DNA from: JAFGPS01 sp964570855 | Lineage (GTDB): Bacteria > Planctomycetota > Phycisphaerae > Sedimentisphaerales > Anaerobacaceae | Reading direction: 5' to 3' | NCBI GenBank assembly: GCA_964570855.1 | Contig: CAZMZR010000011.1 | Span: 1-58,371 of the forward strand | Length of the DNA: 58,371 nt | Part shown: one piece after another, positions 1-9,192 of the stretch | Layout: every line of letters begins with the position of its first letter | Position numbering within the stretch: position 1 is the stretch's first letter | The notes under the pieces: generated by a model | Seen by the model: only the letters and a program-made list of their open reading frames with translations | Database searches by the model: none | Told to the model about the DNA's origin: nothing | Translations under genes and position numbers: made by a program

Positions 1-1
1 G

Positions 2-70
2 GGTGCTATTCTGTTGGGCGGTTTCGGTGTTGGCCTTGTTGGCTGGCTTCGCAGAAAACGAGCACTGTAA
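2..70 (+). CDS. C-terminal tail of a PEP-CTERM-like secreted protein (partial)
   Basis: The reading frame enters from the left edge and ends at TAA 68-70, giving 22 residues. They form a glycine-rich hydrophobic helix (GAILLGGFGVGLVGW) followed by a basic tail (LRRKRAL). That is the shape of a PEP-CTERM sorting signal: a membrane helix followed by an Arg/Lys cluster, which in this family is cleaved by an exosortase. The Pro-Glu-Pro motif itself would lie upstream of the window, so the class is inferred from the tail alone. An ordinary C-terminal membrane anchor is the alternative. Confidence 0.55.
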   Translation, partial: GAILLGGFGVGLVGWLRRKRAL

Positions 71-101
71 TAAGAAAAATTTTGTGTTACGAAAAATAAG
101 C

Positions 102-131
102 CCCAGTCATTATTATATATCAATGACAGGG
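102..131 (+). terminator. Probable terminator after the PEP-CTERM gene
   Basis: CCC-A-GTCATT at 102-111 pairs with AATGAC-A-GGG at 122-131, with one A/A mismatch and a 10-base loop. A T-rich stretch follows at 139-146. It lies about 30 bases after the stop at 70, where a terminator is expected. The T-tract is weak and not immediately adjacent. Confidence 0.45.
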
Positions 132-542
132 AGTGCTGTTTATTTTAAGCAGGATGTGCAAAAACATCTTTAAGCTGGTGCTGGTATAACCCGAGTCTTA
201 ACAATATTTATTTAAGAGAGAGGGAAATAATCAGAAGGGGGGGACGTCTATCTTTTTATAAAGCGTGAAAATTCCTATACAACAAAACGATTTATTAACG
301 CAAGTTGGCCAAGAATATCCATAATCCTGTTGGAGGAGAGCAGGAAATACATCCTAAACATATAGTAATAAAACCTTTCAAACTGAACGATAAAGTCGAG
401 ATAAAACTTAAAAAGCACTTTAATAGGAAGGCAGGTTAAGCAGGAACACATACAATTATTATTGAGTGTACTCTAAAAAAGTGAAAAATATGACTCGTGA
501 GACAAGATTAGCACCCTCGCCCGGCTAATAGATACTTTTAAT
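132..542. other. Intergenic region, no gene seen
   Basis: About 410 bases without a convincing reading frame, RNA gene or repeat. It separates the PEP-CTERM tail on the plus strand from a membrane protein gene ending at 543 on the minus strand, so it lies between two converging genes and need not hold a promoter. Confidence 0.5.
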
Positions 543-1355
543 CTAACCGAGGGAGGGACTTCGCCAGCTTCCTATTCCGTCCCACCAGAAAGAAATGTAA
601 TCGACAATATCCCTATTATTATACTTCTCTGTACATATTTCTATCGCCATATCGCGAAGTTCTCGCATGCAACTAAGCCCCCCAATATGCCAGGCACCGG
701 CTCCAATTCCAATAGCTCGACGTTCTGCCTGTTCGAAATCAAATCCCTCGGCCGCCAATAATTCAGCAAGCTGTTCCGCTTGTAGTTTCAACTGTTCCTG
801 CCATTGGTACTGGTCCGATTCTTCCATTGCCGCAATCTCGGTCAATAGACGCTGATTGTCCCTTTGTTTACCTTCTTTTTCAGCTTTAGCCTGAGCCATT
901 CGCTTGGTATGATGCTTTCGGCTTGCCGGTAACAGCATTTCCAGCAATCCAATAACAGGATCGATTATTACCCAAACCAGAAATGTTGTCCCCAGAGTTC
1001 CCAGGGTAATACCCAATAAAAACCGGCTGAATGCCTCCACACCGATCATTCCAAGACAGCCTGCAAGTGCACCTAAAAATGGAGTCGTAACATAGAAAAA
1101 AGTGTATTGTTTTGTGTTGGTCAGCGGATGTTCCACTTTTACTTTCTGGCTGCTGCTAATCCCTCTGAAAATAGCGAAAAGGTACAAACTAATCAGTACT
1201 AAAGTTATTAATGCACCATACCCAGAGAGGGAAAATAATACCCACCACTTAACACCGGCTTGTAGCAGAGCTAAAATTCCAATATAACCAACACACAGAA
1301 TAAACCATGCCGTGCCGGCAAAATGAATCGATGCAAGTTTAGTACGACCGGGCAT
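543..1355 (-). CDS. Hypothetical four-helix membrane protein
   Basis: 270 residues with two N-terminal hydrophobic segments (about 12-33 and 38-63) and two more (about 88-107 and 112-140). A charged, Glu/Gln-rich stretch that could form a coiled coil (about 145-205) and a soluble C-terminus follow. I recognise no family. The ATG at 1355 has a strong ribosome site (AGGGGG) upstream. It lies 73 bases after the stop of the polysaccharide-export lipoprotein gene on the same strand, so the two may be cotranscribed; a role in envelope or export work is only a guess from that neighbour. The length, the start and the membrane segments are clear; the function is not. Confidence 0.7.
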   Translation of the reverse strand: MPGRTKLASIHFAGTAWFILCVGYIGILALLQAGVKWWVLFSLSGYGALITLVLISLYLFAIFRGISSSQKVKVEHPLTNTKQYTFFYVTTPFLGALAGCLGMIGVEAFSRFLLGITLGTLGTTFLVWVIIDPVIGLLEMLLPASRKHHTKRMAQAKAEKEGKQRDNQRLLTEIAAMEESDQYQWQEQLKLQAEQLAELLAAEGFDFEQAERRAIGIGAGAWHIGGLSCMRELRDMAIEICTEKYNNRDIVDYISFWWDGIGSWRSPSLG

Positions 1356-1428
1356 AGAAATACCCCCTCTGCTCTATTAACTGGACTATCCCTTCCGGAT
1401 AATACAATACGTATCTGGGAAATGTTTA

Positions 1429-2178
1429 TTAATAATAGCGATCGTTGTCAAGACCACGCCTGACGGTATAGACTCCGCTAAAAGCACGTGCAATCGGCCG
1501 CATCACCTCTTCTATCCTCAAAGCCATCCATCCCAAAATAGTAGGTGGCACATAAATCACATCACCTTCCTGCAACAGAACATTCATCCTGGTATCGCCA
1601 TGCGCTATCATACGGTCAAAGTTTAATTCAAATATTTTAGCCTCAACATTTTCATCGTATGATGGTCTTATAATCTGGATACGCTCTTTCCAGGCCATTG
1701 GATTGAGTTGTGCCAGAGCCAAAGCAGTCAACACTGTATCACGTCCTGTGTAAATCCGCGGGCCGGGTTGATAAACTTGTCCCAATACATAATAAACTTT
1801 ACTTTGGAACGAATACACTCGTAGATCGATAGATTTTTCGCCAACCAGGTCCGCTTTGTAAAGATCTAAAACTTTCACTCGCAGATCAATTGCAAGTTGT
1901 TCCGGAGTTTTCCCTGCTGCTTCTAATTCCCCCACACCCTCAAAGCTTATTTTCCCGTCGGGGCGAATCTTCTGCCGTTGCTCGTGAATTTCCGGCACCT
2001 TCGTACAATACACAATAACTTCATCCGGCGGCTGTAAGACATAAGTATCGGTAGTCGTATTGACCATATGTGGCATCGCAAATGCCTGTATATCTTCCGG
2101 ATTGGAAGAAAAACAGCCTGTAAGGCCAAACATTATTATTGGCAAAATTCCTATCTTCATTATCCGGGTAAATTTCAT
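1429..2178 (-). CDS. Polysaccharide export lipoprotein, Wza/SLBB type
   Basis: 249 residues. The N-terminus is a lipoprotein signal (IIMFGLTGC, acylated Cys at residue 22), so the protein is probably tethered to the outer membrane. From about residue 45 (TYVLQPPDEVIVYC) comes the poly-export domain, and from about 125 an SLBB-like ligand-binding segment (YYVLGQVYQPGPRIYTGRDT) ending in LQEGDVIYVPP. This is the family of outer-membrane export channels exemplified by Wza. No chain-length regulator or tyrosine kinase lies next to it; the polysaccharide genes of this window start 24 kb away. It is short for Wza, like many single-SLBB members. The family call is firm, the exported polymer unknown. 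Confidence 0.88.
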   Translation of the reverse strand: MKFTRIMKIGILPIIMFGLTGCFSSNPEDIQAFAMPHMVNTTTDTYVLQPPDEVIVYCTKVPEIHEQRQKIRPDGKISFEGVGELEAAGKTPEQLAIDLRVKVLDLYKADLVGEKSIDLRVYSFQSKVYYVLGQVYQPGPRIYTGRDTVLTALALAQLNPMAWKERIQIIRPSYDENVEAKIFELNFDRMIAHGDTRMNVLLQEGDVIYVPPTILGWMALRIEEVMRPIARAFSGVYTVRRGLDNDRYY

Positions 2179-2668
2179 TATTACTCTCCTTTTTGGCAGT
2201 GCTTTTTGTGATATATCGTCTTTTAATTTATGTCATTATATTGCATTTTATAGCAGTTTACAATATAGGCAATATTTTATCCATATCTTTTACCCAAACT
2301 TCATTATAAACCTCTGGTTCTGGATTTTATCGGCACATAAACAGCAGGACGGAACTACAAAGGCACAAAACCGAGAAAAATTCTGCAACGCTGCTATTTA
2401 TCGGGCCTGCAATATCACTAAAAGCATCCTCTTTAATTACAACTGCCGTAAGTATAGACCTACCGCGGTATTAAAGCACCGGATTAAGGTCAAGGAAAGG
2501 GTTTTTGATTATTAATTCTCGATCCAATCAACCATGTGTCTCCACTGTTATAAATTGTGATATTGTTCAAAGTCCATTCTGCACCGCCAATCATAATTTT
2601 CTTGACTTGACAATCCCAACTTGATAAGATGGTTTTGGGTGGCAGGAATATACTGAAGAGGGTAGAAA
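2179..2668. other. Divergent intergenic region
   Basis: About 490 bases between the export lipoprotein (minus) and the C39-like peptidase gene (plus). It should hold promoters for both. Only the plus-strand promoter at 2602-2630 is clear. A 151-codon plus-strand frame crossing from 2060 to 2515 has no ribosome site, overlaps the lipoprotein gene and looks non-coding. Confidence 0.5.
2602..2630 (+). promoter_or_regulatory. Sigma-70-type promoter for the C39-like gene
   Basis: TTGACT at 2602-2607 and TAAGAT at 2625-2630 are separated by exactly 17 bases. They lie about 40 bases upstream of the ATG at 2669, which has its own ribosome site (GAGGG). Called by pattern only. Confidence 0.5.
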
Positions 2669-3496
2669 ATGAATCCGTGGCTTGAGACTGCAGGTGTTAT
2701 TCTGGTAACTGCCTTAGGCATTATTATAGGCAGAGTTTTATCAGGTTTTCGCAAACCTTACTGGATTTTAGGCTATATTTTCTCCTGCATACTAATCTTA
2801 ATACTCCTCATGGCTCGAATTAAAAATGAGCTGTATTTTGTCCAGCCCTTTTCCTGGTTGGCAGCCGGCCGAATAAGATTTGTCATTCTATCTCTGTCTA
2901 TTTCCATGGGCATGACTATTCCGCTGTCACGTCTGCCTCGCAAATGGGAAAAAATTCTCGTATGTATTCTGATGATCGGATTAATCACCTGGTCCTCAAT
3001 TCTGCCTTTTCTCGTTCCGGCTTTGATAAAAGATCATCTCTCGAATCTGACAACGAGATTTGATAAAAACGGTATTTGCCGCCAGAGTACAAAATACACC
3101 TGTGGCCCGGCAGCGGCAGTAACAGCTCTTGAAAAATTGGGCTTAAACGCCGACGAGGGTGAAATAGCCGTACTGTCTCATACAAGTCCTGTCGCCGGTA
3201 CTTTACCGGCTTTGCTTTGCTCGGCCCTGCAAAACCGCTACGGCGCTGAAGGGCTAAAATGTAAATACCGCCAATTCGACTCCATCGAACAGCTTAGAAA
3301 AGCAGGAGTGACCTTAGTAATCGTAAGAGATACCTTTCTTGTTGACCATTGTCTTGTGGTGCTTGAAGTTCTTGACCATGCGGTTGCCGTCGCCGACCCC
3401 ATTACAGGCGCTATGTTAATGCCATACGATAAATTCGAGAAAGTATGGCGATTTTCCGGTATTGTTATGGAACGGGCTACCCTGCAGAACATCTAA
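2669..3496 (+). CDS. Membrane-anchored peptidase C39-like protein
   Basis: 275 residues. Four hydrophobic segments occupy the first 120 residues (about 6-24, 31-49, 70-86, 96-118). From about 131 comes a papain-like domain of the C39/bacteriocin-processing type. The catalytic pattern is complete: Cys145 in KYTCGPAAAV, His227 in VDHCLVV and Asp243 in VADPITG. Classical C39 enzymes cut double-glycine leader peptides and are fused to ABC transporters. Here there is no ABC or permease partner nearby, and the domain instead follows an N-terminal membrane anchor. Substrate unknown. The ribosome site GAGGG supports the ATG at 2669. The fold call is good; whether it cleaves leader peptides is not shown. 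Confidence 0.8.
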   Translation: MNPWLETAGVILVTALGIIIGRVLSGFRKPYWILGYIFSCILILILLMARIKNELYFVQPFSWLAAGRIRFVILSLSISMGMTIPLSRLPRKWEKILVCILMIGLITWSSILPFLVPALIKDHLSNLTTRFDKNGICRQSTKYTCGPAAAVTALEKLGLNADEGEIAVLSHTSPVAGTLPALLCSALQNRYGAEGLKCKYRQFDSIEQLRKAGVTLVIVRDTFLVDHCLVVLEVLDHAVAVADPITGAMLMPYDKFEKVWRFSGIVMERATLQNI

Positions 3497-3563
3497 TTAG
3501 CGTATCCTATATCACAGACTTCTCACAAGCCTTTGTCACTCCGGGCACAATTAGAAGGAAGCG

Positions 3564-4526
3564 TTATTCCATACGTTTTTTATACAACCGGGTTTGAAGT
3601 GCATTTTTCCAGGCGGTCCAGTTTGAATCGCTTTGTTCTTCGTCAATCGCCGATTCCACCATGTTGAGCTTGGCGTCCAGGTCATCAATATAGTAAACCA
3701 TAAAGGCCTCGGGCATAGCCGGCAGCTTCGGCGAGCCATATTCATATTCGCCGTGATGTGAAAGAATAATATGCCCAAGGGAATCCACAACCTCCTGCTC
3801 TATTTGTATTCTTTTGGCCTTCAAAGCATCGACCTTTTTATTTACCATAAGAATGCTTTTGACAATATGGCCGATGAGCTGGCCCGAGTCGGTATATGAA
3901 AAGGCCATATCGTATGAAAGCTCCTCGGTTTTACCTATATCATGAAGAAATATCCCCGTAAGCACAAGGTCGGCCTGTAAGTTCGGGTATAACGGTAATA
4001 TTGCAACAGCTACCCTTAGCATATTGTGAACGTGCTCCAGCAGCCCGCCGATACAGTCATGATGCAGCTTCATCCCACCGGGGGCATTGCAGAATTTTTC
4101 CATAAGCTCATCATCCGCCAGAAACTCTTCCGTTATCGCCCTGAGCTGTGGATTTCGGATTCGGTTTACCATTTCTTTCAGCTCTTCGAACATCTGTTTG
4201 ACGTCTTTTTTTGTCTTGGCAAGAAAATCATCGATGCAGACTTTATCAACATCTACTACGCTGATGTTATTAATAATAATCTGCAGGTTATTCTGGTAAA
4301 GCTCGCTACGTCCCTGGATATGAACAAAGCCGGGTTTCGGCAGCGCCTTGTAAATCGTTTCAGTCGCCTGCCACATTCGCCCGTTCAATTGACCGCTACG
4401 GTCCGAAAGATGCATTGCTATATAGAGATCACCTCGGGTTGTGCTCCTGAGAATGGGGTCTCTAACTATATAAATATCGTTGATTGTCTCGCCCGGCTCA
4501 ATCTTACTTATGAATTTATGCGCCAT
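3564..4526 (-). CDS. 3'-5' exoribonuclease of the YhaM family (OB fold + HD domain)
   Basis: 320 residues from the ATG at 4526, chosen over an upstream GTG at 4538 because a GGAG ribosome site lies just before the ATG. Residues about 10-95 form a nucleic-acid-binding OB fold; about 150-290 form an HD phosphohydrolase domain. Metal ligands visible are His155/His156, His165, the pair HD at 195-196 (FLHDIGK) and a later HHGEYEYGSPK motif typical of YhaM. The family degrades single-stranded RNA and DNA from the 3' end in the cytoplasm. The gene stands alone, convergent with its left neighbour, so there is no operon context. Family assignment is secure; the exact substrate is inferred. Confidence 0.88.
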   Translation of the reverse strand: MAHKFISKIEPGETINDIYIVRDPILRSTTRGDLYIAMHLSDRSGQLNGRMWQATETIYKALPKPGFVHIQGRSELYQNNLQIIINNISVVDVDKVCIDDFLAKTKKDVKQMFEELKEMVNRIRNPQLRAITEEFLADDELMEKFCNAPGGMKLHHDCIGGLLEHVHNMLRVAVAILPLYPNLQADLVLTGIFLHDIGKTEELSYDMAFSYTDSGQLIGHIVKSILMVNKKVDALKAKRIQIEQEVVDSLGHIILSHHGEYEYGSPKLPAMPEAFMVYYIDDLDAKLNMVESAIDEEQSDSNWTAWKNALQTRLYKKRME

Positions 4527-4693
4527 TGTCCACTCCACATTTGATTTTCTTTATGATATTGTCGCCAAAATCATATACACTTAGCGGCTTTTATGCAAGC
4601 TTCATTCGGAATTTGGTATCGAATAATTAAGCTCGATGGCAAAGTAAGGTGACTTCACAGAATATATATGTCTGAAAATATTAAAACAACCGT

Positions 4694-5632
4694 TTATTTA
4701 GACGGCTCTTTTTCGGCTTTTTTAAGGTGTTTGTCGAAGAACTCAAGGACTATCCGGCCAATTTTGGGATCTTGAAAACCATGCCCACCGCCCTTGACGG
4801 TATGAAATTTCACATCAATACCTGCTTTTTTCAAAGCATCATTAAGAAGAACACTCTGATTATATGGAACGGTCATATCCTTATCGCCGTGACAGATTAG
4901 AAACGGCGGGTCATTCCTGCTAATATATGTAATGGGATTGGCTCTTTTGCAGGCTTCTTTATTTTCCTGCACCGACCCACCAATGAGTTTTGACTCGGGT
5001 GAATCCGGGGCATCATGGTCAACTTCGCTTTCGAAATCGCTCATTTTTGTAAAATCCGACGGCCCGAAATAATCACATACCGCCTGGACCTTACTGGAAA
5101 CATGCAGGTTAGGCCCTTTGTCAAAGTCATTCACATCACCGGTGGTACCAAGAAGCAAGACCAAATGTCCCCCGGCGGACGCACCCCATACGCCGATTCG
5201 ATTCGGATCGATGTTGTACTGGTTTGCGTTGGCACGCAGGAAACGAATAGCGGCTTTGCAGTCTTCAAGCTGTGCCGGAAAGATCGCATGTTGACTGAGA
5301 CGATAATTAATGCTGGCTGCGGCGTAACCATACTTCAAAAAATGAGCGGACCGGCAATCTTCCTTATTGCCGGCCATCCACGCACCGCCATGCACCCAGA
5401 CAATCAGCGGCAAAGAAGCCGGGTTTTCACTTTGGGTAGGAAGATACAAATCGAGTTTTTGCCGTTCATGGCCGTCAGGAACATATACCAGGTCGCGAAG
5501 GATACGGGTTTTCTCCGGCACCTGTGACATTCCCGTTTCAGGCTTGTTATTTTCGTTTGCCCGGACCAAAACCGAAATCAAAACAAATGTTAACAAAAAC
5601 ATCGCAACATTACTTTTCCGGAATTTAGACAT
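4694..5632 (-). CDS. Secreted alpha/beta-hydrolase, esterase/lipase family
   Basis: 312 residues with a signal peptide (hydrophobic about 9-24, then ANENN), so probably exported. The core has the HGG oxyanion motif at 81-83 (WVHGGAWMAG), the nucleophile elbow GASAGG with Ser152, Asp252 in HGDKDMTVP, and His284 in GGGHGF: a complete Ser-Asp-His triad. This is the family of BD-FAE, feruloyl and acetyl-xylan esterases common in polysaccharide-degrading planctomycetes. The neighbouring secreted PA14 protein fits a sugar-polymer setting. The catalytic class is clear; the ester it cleaves cannot be told. Confidence 0.87.
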   Translation of the reverse strand: MSKFRKSNVAMFLLTFVLISVLVRANENNKPETGMSQVPEKTRILRDLVYVPDGHERQKLDLYLPTQSENPASLPLIVWVHGGAWMAGNKEDCRSAHFLKYGYAAASINYRLSQHAIFPAQLEDCKAAIRFLRANANQYNIDPNRIGVWGASAGGHLVLLLGTTGDVNDFDKGPNLHVSSKVQAVCDYFGPSDFTKMSDFESEVDHDAPDSPESKLIGGSVQENKEACKRANPITYISRNDPPFLICHGDKDMTVPYNQSVLLNDALKKAGIDVKFHTVKGGGHGFQDPKIGRIVLEFFDKHLKKAEKEPSK

Positions 5633-5733
5633 TGTAATCCCTTTTTTGTGTTATTTACAAAATTCAGGTTCCTAAAAAGTATATTACATTACATGCTTTT
5701 GCACAAGCCTCATTCAAAATCCGGAAATGAGTC

Positions 5734-5770
5734 AAAAAAAGGCCTACATCGAATAAATCGATATAGGCCT
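5734..5770 (-). terminator. Strong intrinsic terminator of the 870-residue protein gene
   Basis: On the plus strand, AGGCCTA at 5740-5746 and ATCGA at 5748-5752 pair with TCGAT at 5758-5762 and TAGGCCT at 5764-5770, with one mismatch. Seven A at 5734-5740 become a T-tract when read on the minus strand. It lies about 50 bases after the stop of the gene ending at 5822. Confidence 0.85.
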
Positions 5771-5821
5771 GAAATACTTCAATCTATTATATTAACGCAG
5801 TTGCTGTTCGACCGACTATTG

Positions 5822-8434
5822 CTATTCGGGCAAATACAGCCGAATGTCGTCAATAAATACAATACCTTCACCACCGGTTGTGCCGGTCCTCTCGAAGCCA
5901 ATAGTAAGAGTCGTGACATTGCTCAGGTTGATGCCTAAAGAAGCCAGGTCAATAGAAAACTCCTGCCATTCTTCCTGAGCTAGGTCACCATCGTAGTCAA
6001 CCTTGGTATTATTAACCTTGACATACATTCGTTCAGTGACGGCATTATTCGGATCGCCATGAATCCACATCGATAATCTCTCCGGCGCATTTATGGTCCA
6101 ATCCCGGCCAATAGCCAGGTCCCCAGTACTCACTGAAACTTCCGACACACTTGCCGTCGTATTATTATATAATACTGGTGCTGATTGACTCCCACCGTGA
6201 ACGGTCCCGGTTTCAACAAAGTGCTCACCATCTGCAAAAACAGGAGCCGGATAACCAACTGTCGAACCGTTTATCGCAGGATTATCATATCCATCAGTCC
6301 AAGTTAAAAATATCCTGTTACTGCCCTCTTCTCCGGGAGTAATATCATTGTAGGACTCGAAATCATCTATAACCAGGAAATTGCCCACAGTAAAGCTCCA
6401 AACTTTACCTACCCACGGACCATCGGGATTTGTTTCATTAACCTCATCAATTCGCCAGTAATAGGTTGTATTCAACTCCAAGGGACCGGGATTAAAACTT
6501 TCAGAACCTATATCATTAGTAACTTTATATTCAGGTGAAATTGTAGTGGCATTCGTTACGGCTTCTTCATCAGTGCCCAGGTACACATCGTGTTTTGCTG
6601 CATACTCTCCTGGAACCCAGCTAAGGATAGAGTCCCTATATACATCTATTGCACCATTATGTGGATTCGGACCAGAAGCCGCAACCAGAGTGACCTGATT
6701 AAAAGGTATCAAACTAGTCCCAGGAATAATCTCTCGCACGCCATTGCTGTCAGGCCCGCTCCAGGCCACCGACAGATTATCGTAGCCCCAACCTTTCTTA
6801 TGCAGCACCATAATGTAATACAAGCTGCCATCGCCTGCCAGATATAACGGGGCCGATTGTTGAACTTCCGGATATTTGTCCCATTCGCGCGGTTGAGTCC
6901 AGCCTTCCCTCCCATCTTCACCGTCCACGAAGGCAATTATTGAGGCGGTGGTAGGATGATCACCAAACCATAATTGACTGTTCTCACCACTGGCGATCCA
7001 GAACGTATATTCACCTGCATTGCGCACATAGAGCCAGCCATATACACGGGAACCATATTCACTGATTGCCATGTGTGGAGCCTCGAAATTGGTCAGATAT
7101 CCGGTGGAACTTGGATTATCCGGAAAATTCGGATCGTCGGTCAGTTCGGCAACGGTGCCACCTGATATCCCCTCATATAAATCACGTGTGATCGAGCCAA
7201 GTCCTTTAATTGGTACAGTTGTAAAACTCCAGACATCACCTTTGTGAATCGTCCTTAAAAATATAGATTCGACCTCATCAATACGCCAGTAGTAAGTCTT
7301 TGAAGTATCAAGCACAGTAAGCCCGGCTTCCGACGGCGCCCAATTCGTGTCAGCCGGATTTGATATAAATGCTCTAAAAGGAAGCGAACCTGAAAGACCT
7401 ACAGGTGCATTGTTAACATCGTCGAAATCCTCACCTAATAATACAACGTGTCCCTCGACAGCACCAGTCCCTGCCGCCCAGCTCAGCACCGGCTCCACAG
7501 AAACATATTCCGCGCCAACAGCAGGAACAGGCTTATATGCGCTTGTTGGAATAATTGTAAAGCTCCAGATATTACCTCGATAAACATCGGCTCCAATAGC
7601 CGTATCGATTCGCCAGTAATACGTCTGGCCTTTAATAAGATCGCCTACAGAAAAGCTCGCGGTACCAGCCGAACCCTTGTCTGCAGCGGGTGCGCCATCG
7701 TTGACATCAGCCCAATTATTACTAATGTACACATTGTAGCTGTCCACAGAAGGCGTATTGGGTCCCGGAGCCCACGTAAGTTCAACGCTTGTCTGTCCGT
7801 ATGAGCTTTCGTTTTCCGGGGAAGGATTCTGTGCCCTCATAAGAGGACTTGTAAGAAACAGCTCAATATAGTCAATGCCGGCCCAAATATTATCATCGGG
7901 CCACAAGCCTTCAACATATTCATGTTTGAACTGGATACCTATCTTATGATCGTTCACAACGGGACCAGCCGCATCACTGTCAATAATAAAAGTCTTATAC
8001 GTGTTCTGCTGTGACAAATCTACAGTTGTTGTGGCGAATACTATCCGCTCTCCTTCGTCATCATAATATAATTGCGCCAACAAATTGCTTCCTTGCCAGG
8101 TAGATCTTGCATCATATATCATTTGAAACTGATCTCCGGCCATTAACAGAAAATCAGTAAGGTTGTAAATCACGGCATTTTTACCCATAAAACCCGTATA
8201 AGTTCCTGTCGTGGGTGTCCAGCCGAGTTCACGGCCTGCCGAAGTGGTCGGATCTTCTCTGGCCCAGCCTGTAACTACACCAGGTGTACCTACATCAATG
8301 TCGTGCTTCTGGTTATCGTCGGGTATCTCGAAACTATAGTTTTCTACTTCAATAGGAACTGCTGCATAAGCAGGAATGCCTGAAGCCACAAATAAAATTA
8401 GAATAGCGCACAGACAACAAATTCTTCTACACAT
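5822..8434 (-). CDS. Large secreted multidomain protein with PA14 domain and YYWRID modules
   Basis: 870 residues with a signal peptide (CLCAILILFVASGIPAYA). Domains in order: an N-terminal beta-sandwich (about 30-195, starting VENYSFEIP); two fibronectin-III-like modules ending in TYYWRID and WSFT (about 203-295 and 298-407); a PA14 domain (about 445-565, GWLYVRNAGEYTFWIASGEN); a third YYWRID module (about 585-685); and a jelly-roll-like C-terminal domain starting VIDDFESYND. PA14 and jelly-roll domains usually bind carbohydrate. No catalytic domain is visible, so it is a likely surface or secreted sugar-binding protein. Repeated YYWRID modules are typical of planctomycete exoproteins. No PEP-CTERM or lipoprotein anchor is seen. 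Confidence 0.82.
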   Translation of the reverse strand: MCRRICCLCAILILFVASGIPAYAAVPIEVENYSFEIPDDNQKHDIDVGTPGVVTGWAREDPTTSAGRELGWTPTTGTYTGFMGKNAVIYNLTDFLLMAGDQFQMIYDARSTWQGSNLLAQLYYDDEGERIVFATTTVDLSQQNTYKTFIIDSDAAGPVVNDHKIGIQFKHEYVEGLWPDDNIWAGIDYIELFLTSPLMRAQNPSPENESSYGQTSVELTWAPGPNTPSVDSYNVYISNNWADVNDGAPAADKGSAGTASFSVGDLIKGQTYYWRIDTAIGADVYRGNIWSFTIIPTSAYKPVPAVGAEYVSVEPVLSWAAGTGAVEGHVVLLGEDFDDVNNAPVGLSGSLPFRAFISNPADTNWAPSEAGLTVLDTSKTYYWRIDEVESIFLRTIHKGDVWSFTTVPIKGLGSITRDLYEGISGGTVAELTDDPNFPDNPSSTGYLTNFEAPHMAISEYGSRVYGWLYVRNAGEYTFWIASGENSQLWFGDHPTTASIIAFVDGEDGREGWTQPREWDKYPEVQQSAPLYLAGDGSLYYIMVLHKKGWGYDNLSVAWSGPDSNGVREIIPGTSLIPFNQVTLVAASGPNPHNGAIDVYRDSILSWVPGEYAAKHDVYLGTDEEAVTNATTISPEYKVTNDIGSESFNPGPLELNTTYYWRIDEVNETNPDGPWVGKVWSFTVGNFLVIDDFESYNDITPGEEGSNRIFLTWTDGYDNPAINGSTVGYPAPVFADGEHFVETGTVHGGSQSAPVLYNNTTASVSEVSVSTGDLAIGRDWTINAPERLSMWIHGDPNNAVTERMYVKVNNTKVDYDGDLAQEEWQEFSIDLASLGINLSNVTTLTIGFERTGTTGGEGIVFIDDIRLYLPE

Positions 8435-9048
8435 AATATACCTCCTTCAAAAGGTCAAATTATAGATGAAATCCGCTTTGGCAACATACCAAACGGTGAT
8501 TGTCTTAATAATTCCTAAAAATACTCCTCCCTCGGACCCCTATGACTCCCTGATTCTTTTCTTCGGGATATAACTCCATTTCCCTGCTTCAGGAATACAC
8601 TATAAACCAACCATCAGCAATAGAGTCAACCAAAGACAAAATACGATAATATAGCTATTATACCATAAAAATTGAGAAATTTAACAATTTTATAACTAAT
8701 ATCGGTCCAAAAGAGTCGTCCTTTTACATAAAAAAACGTCATTTTGCGCGGAAAAAACCATCATTTTGTGCATTGCCCATTCTAACAAAGCAATGATATC
8801 AACGGGATAAATAATGTAAAAGTTCCCCAAAATTATATTTATGGTTGTAACATCCTGAGCTTAGGGCCGAGGTCTGCTCTACAAAAGAGGATTAAAGAAG
8901 ACAATCGTAAATTCAGTGTTTAATTGACTAACGTATCAGCCGCCGAAAAATGCCGGGCATTTCGGGATAAATCTTTCCATAGGCTAAAGAAAATAACTTC
9001 CAAAGACCGAAATTACCTGATGGAACATAAAGTGCAAAAGAGATAATA
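8435..9048. other. Long AT-rich intergenic region
   Basis: About 610 bases upstream of the secreted-protein gene, probably holding its promoter. I see no conserved gene. A 62-codon minus-strand frame at 8928-9116 has no ribosome site and no recognisable sequence. Two short similar stretches, CATTTTG followed by GC and A-runs, occur near 8740 and 8763. Confidence 0.4.
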
Positions 9049-9126
9049 ATGACTCGATGGATAATTGAATTTGCAGGTTGGATAACCGTTATTGTCGGAT
9101 TGTTAATTGCCGTCACTGTTATATAG
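9049..9126 (+). CDS. Possible 25-residue single-helix membrane peptide
   Basis: ATG at 9049 to TAG at 9124-9126. The product, MTRWIIEFAGWITVIVGLLI followed by AVTVI, would be one hydrophobic helix with a positive N-terminus. The ribosome site (AAGAGA, 6 bases before the ATG) is weak. It sits in the gap between gltD and the secreted-protein gene. Short hydrophobic frames arise by chance in AT-rich DNA, so this is a candidate only. Confidence 0.22.
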   Translation: MTRWIIEFAGWITVIVGLLIAVTVI

Positions 9127-9180
9127 AAGGTTGGGACACTTTCCCAATATCACCAGAAAGACACAACAAAGGCAACCCTT

Positions 9181-9192
9181 CCGCTTAGGCGG
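9181..9192 (-). terminator. Small hairpin directly after gltD
   Basis: CCGC-TTAG-GCGG, a 4-bp GC stem abutting the gltD stop codon. There is no proper T-tract after it on the minus strand, so it may only protect the 3' end. Confidence 0.3.

Noticed and set aside
2060..2515. 151-codon plus-strand frame
   Set aside because: Overlaps the N-terminus of the export lipoprotein, has no ribosome site and its composition looks non-coding.
8928..9116. 62-codon minus-strand frame
   Set aside because: No ribosome site, no family resemblance, lies in AT-rich spacer.
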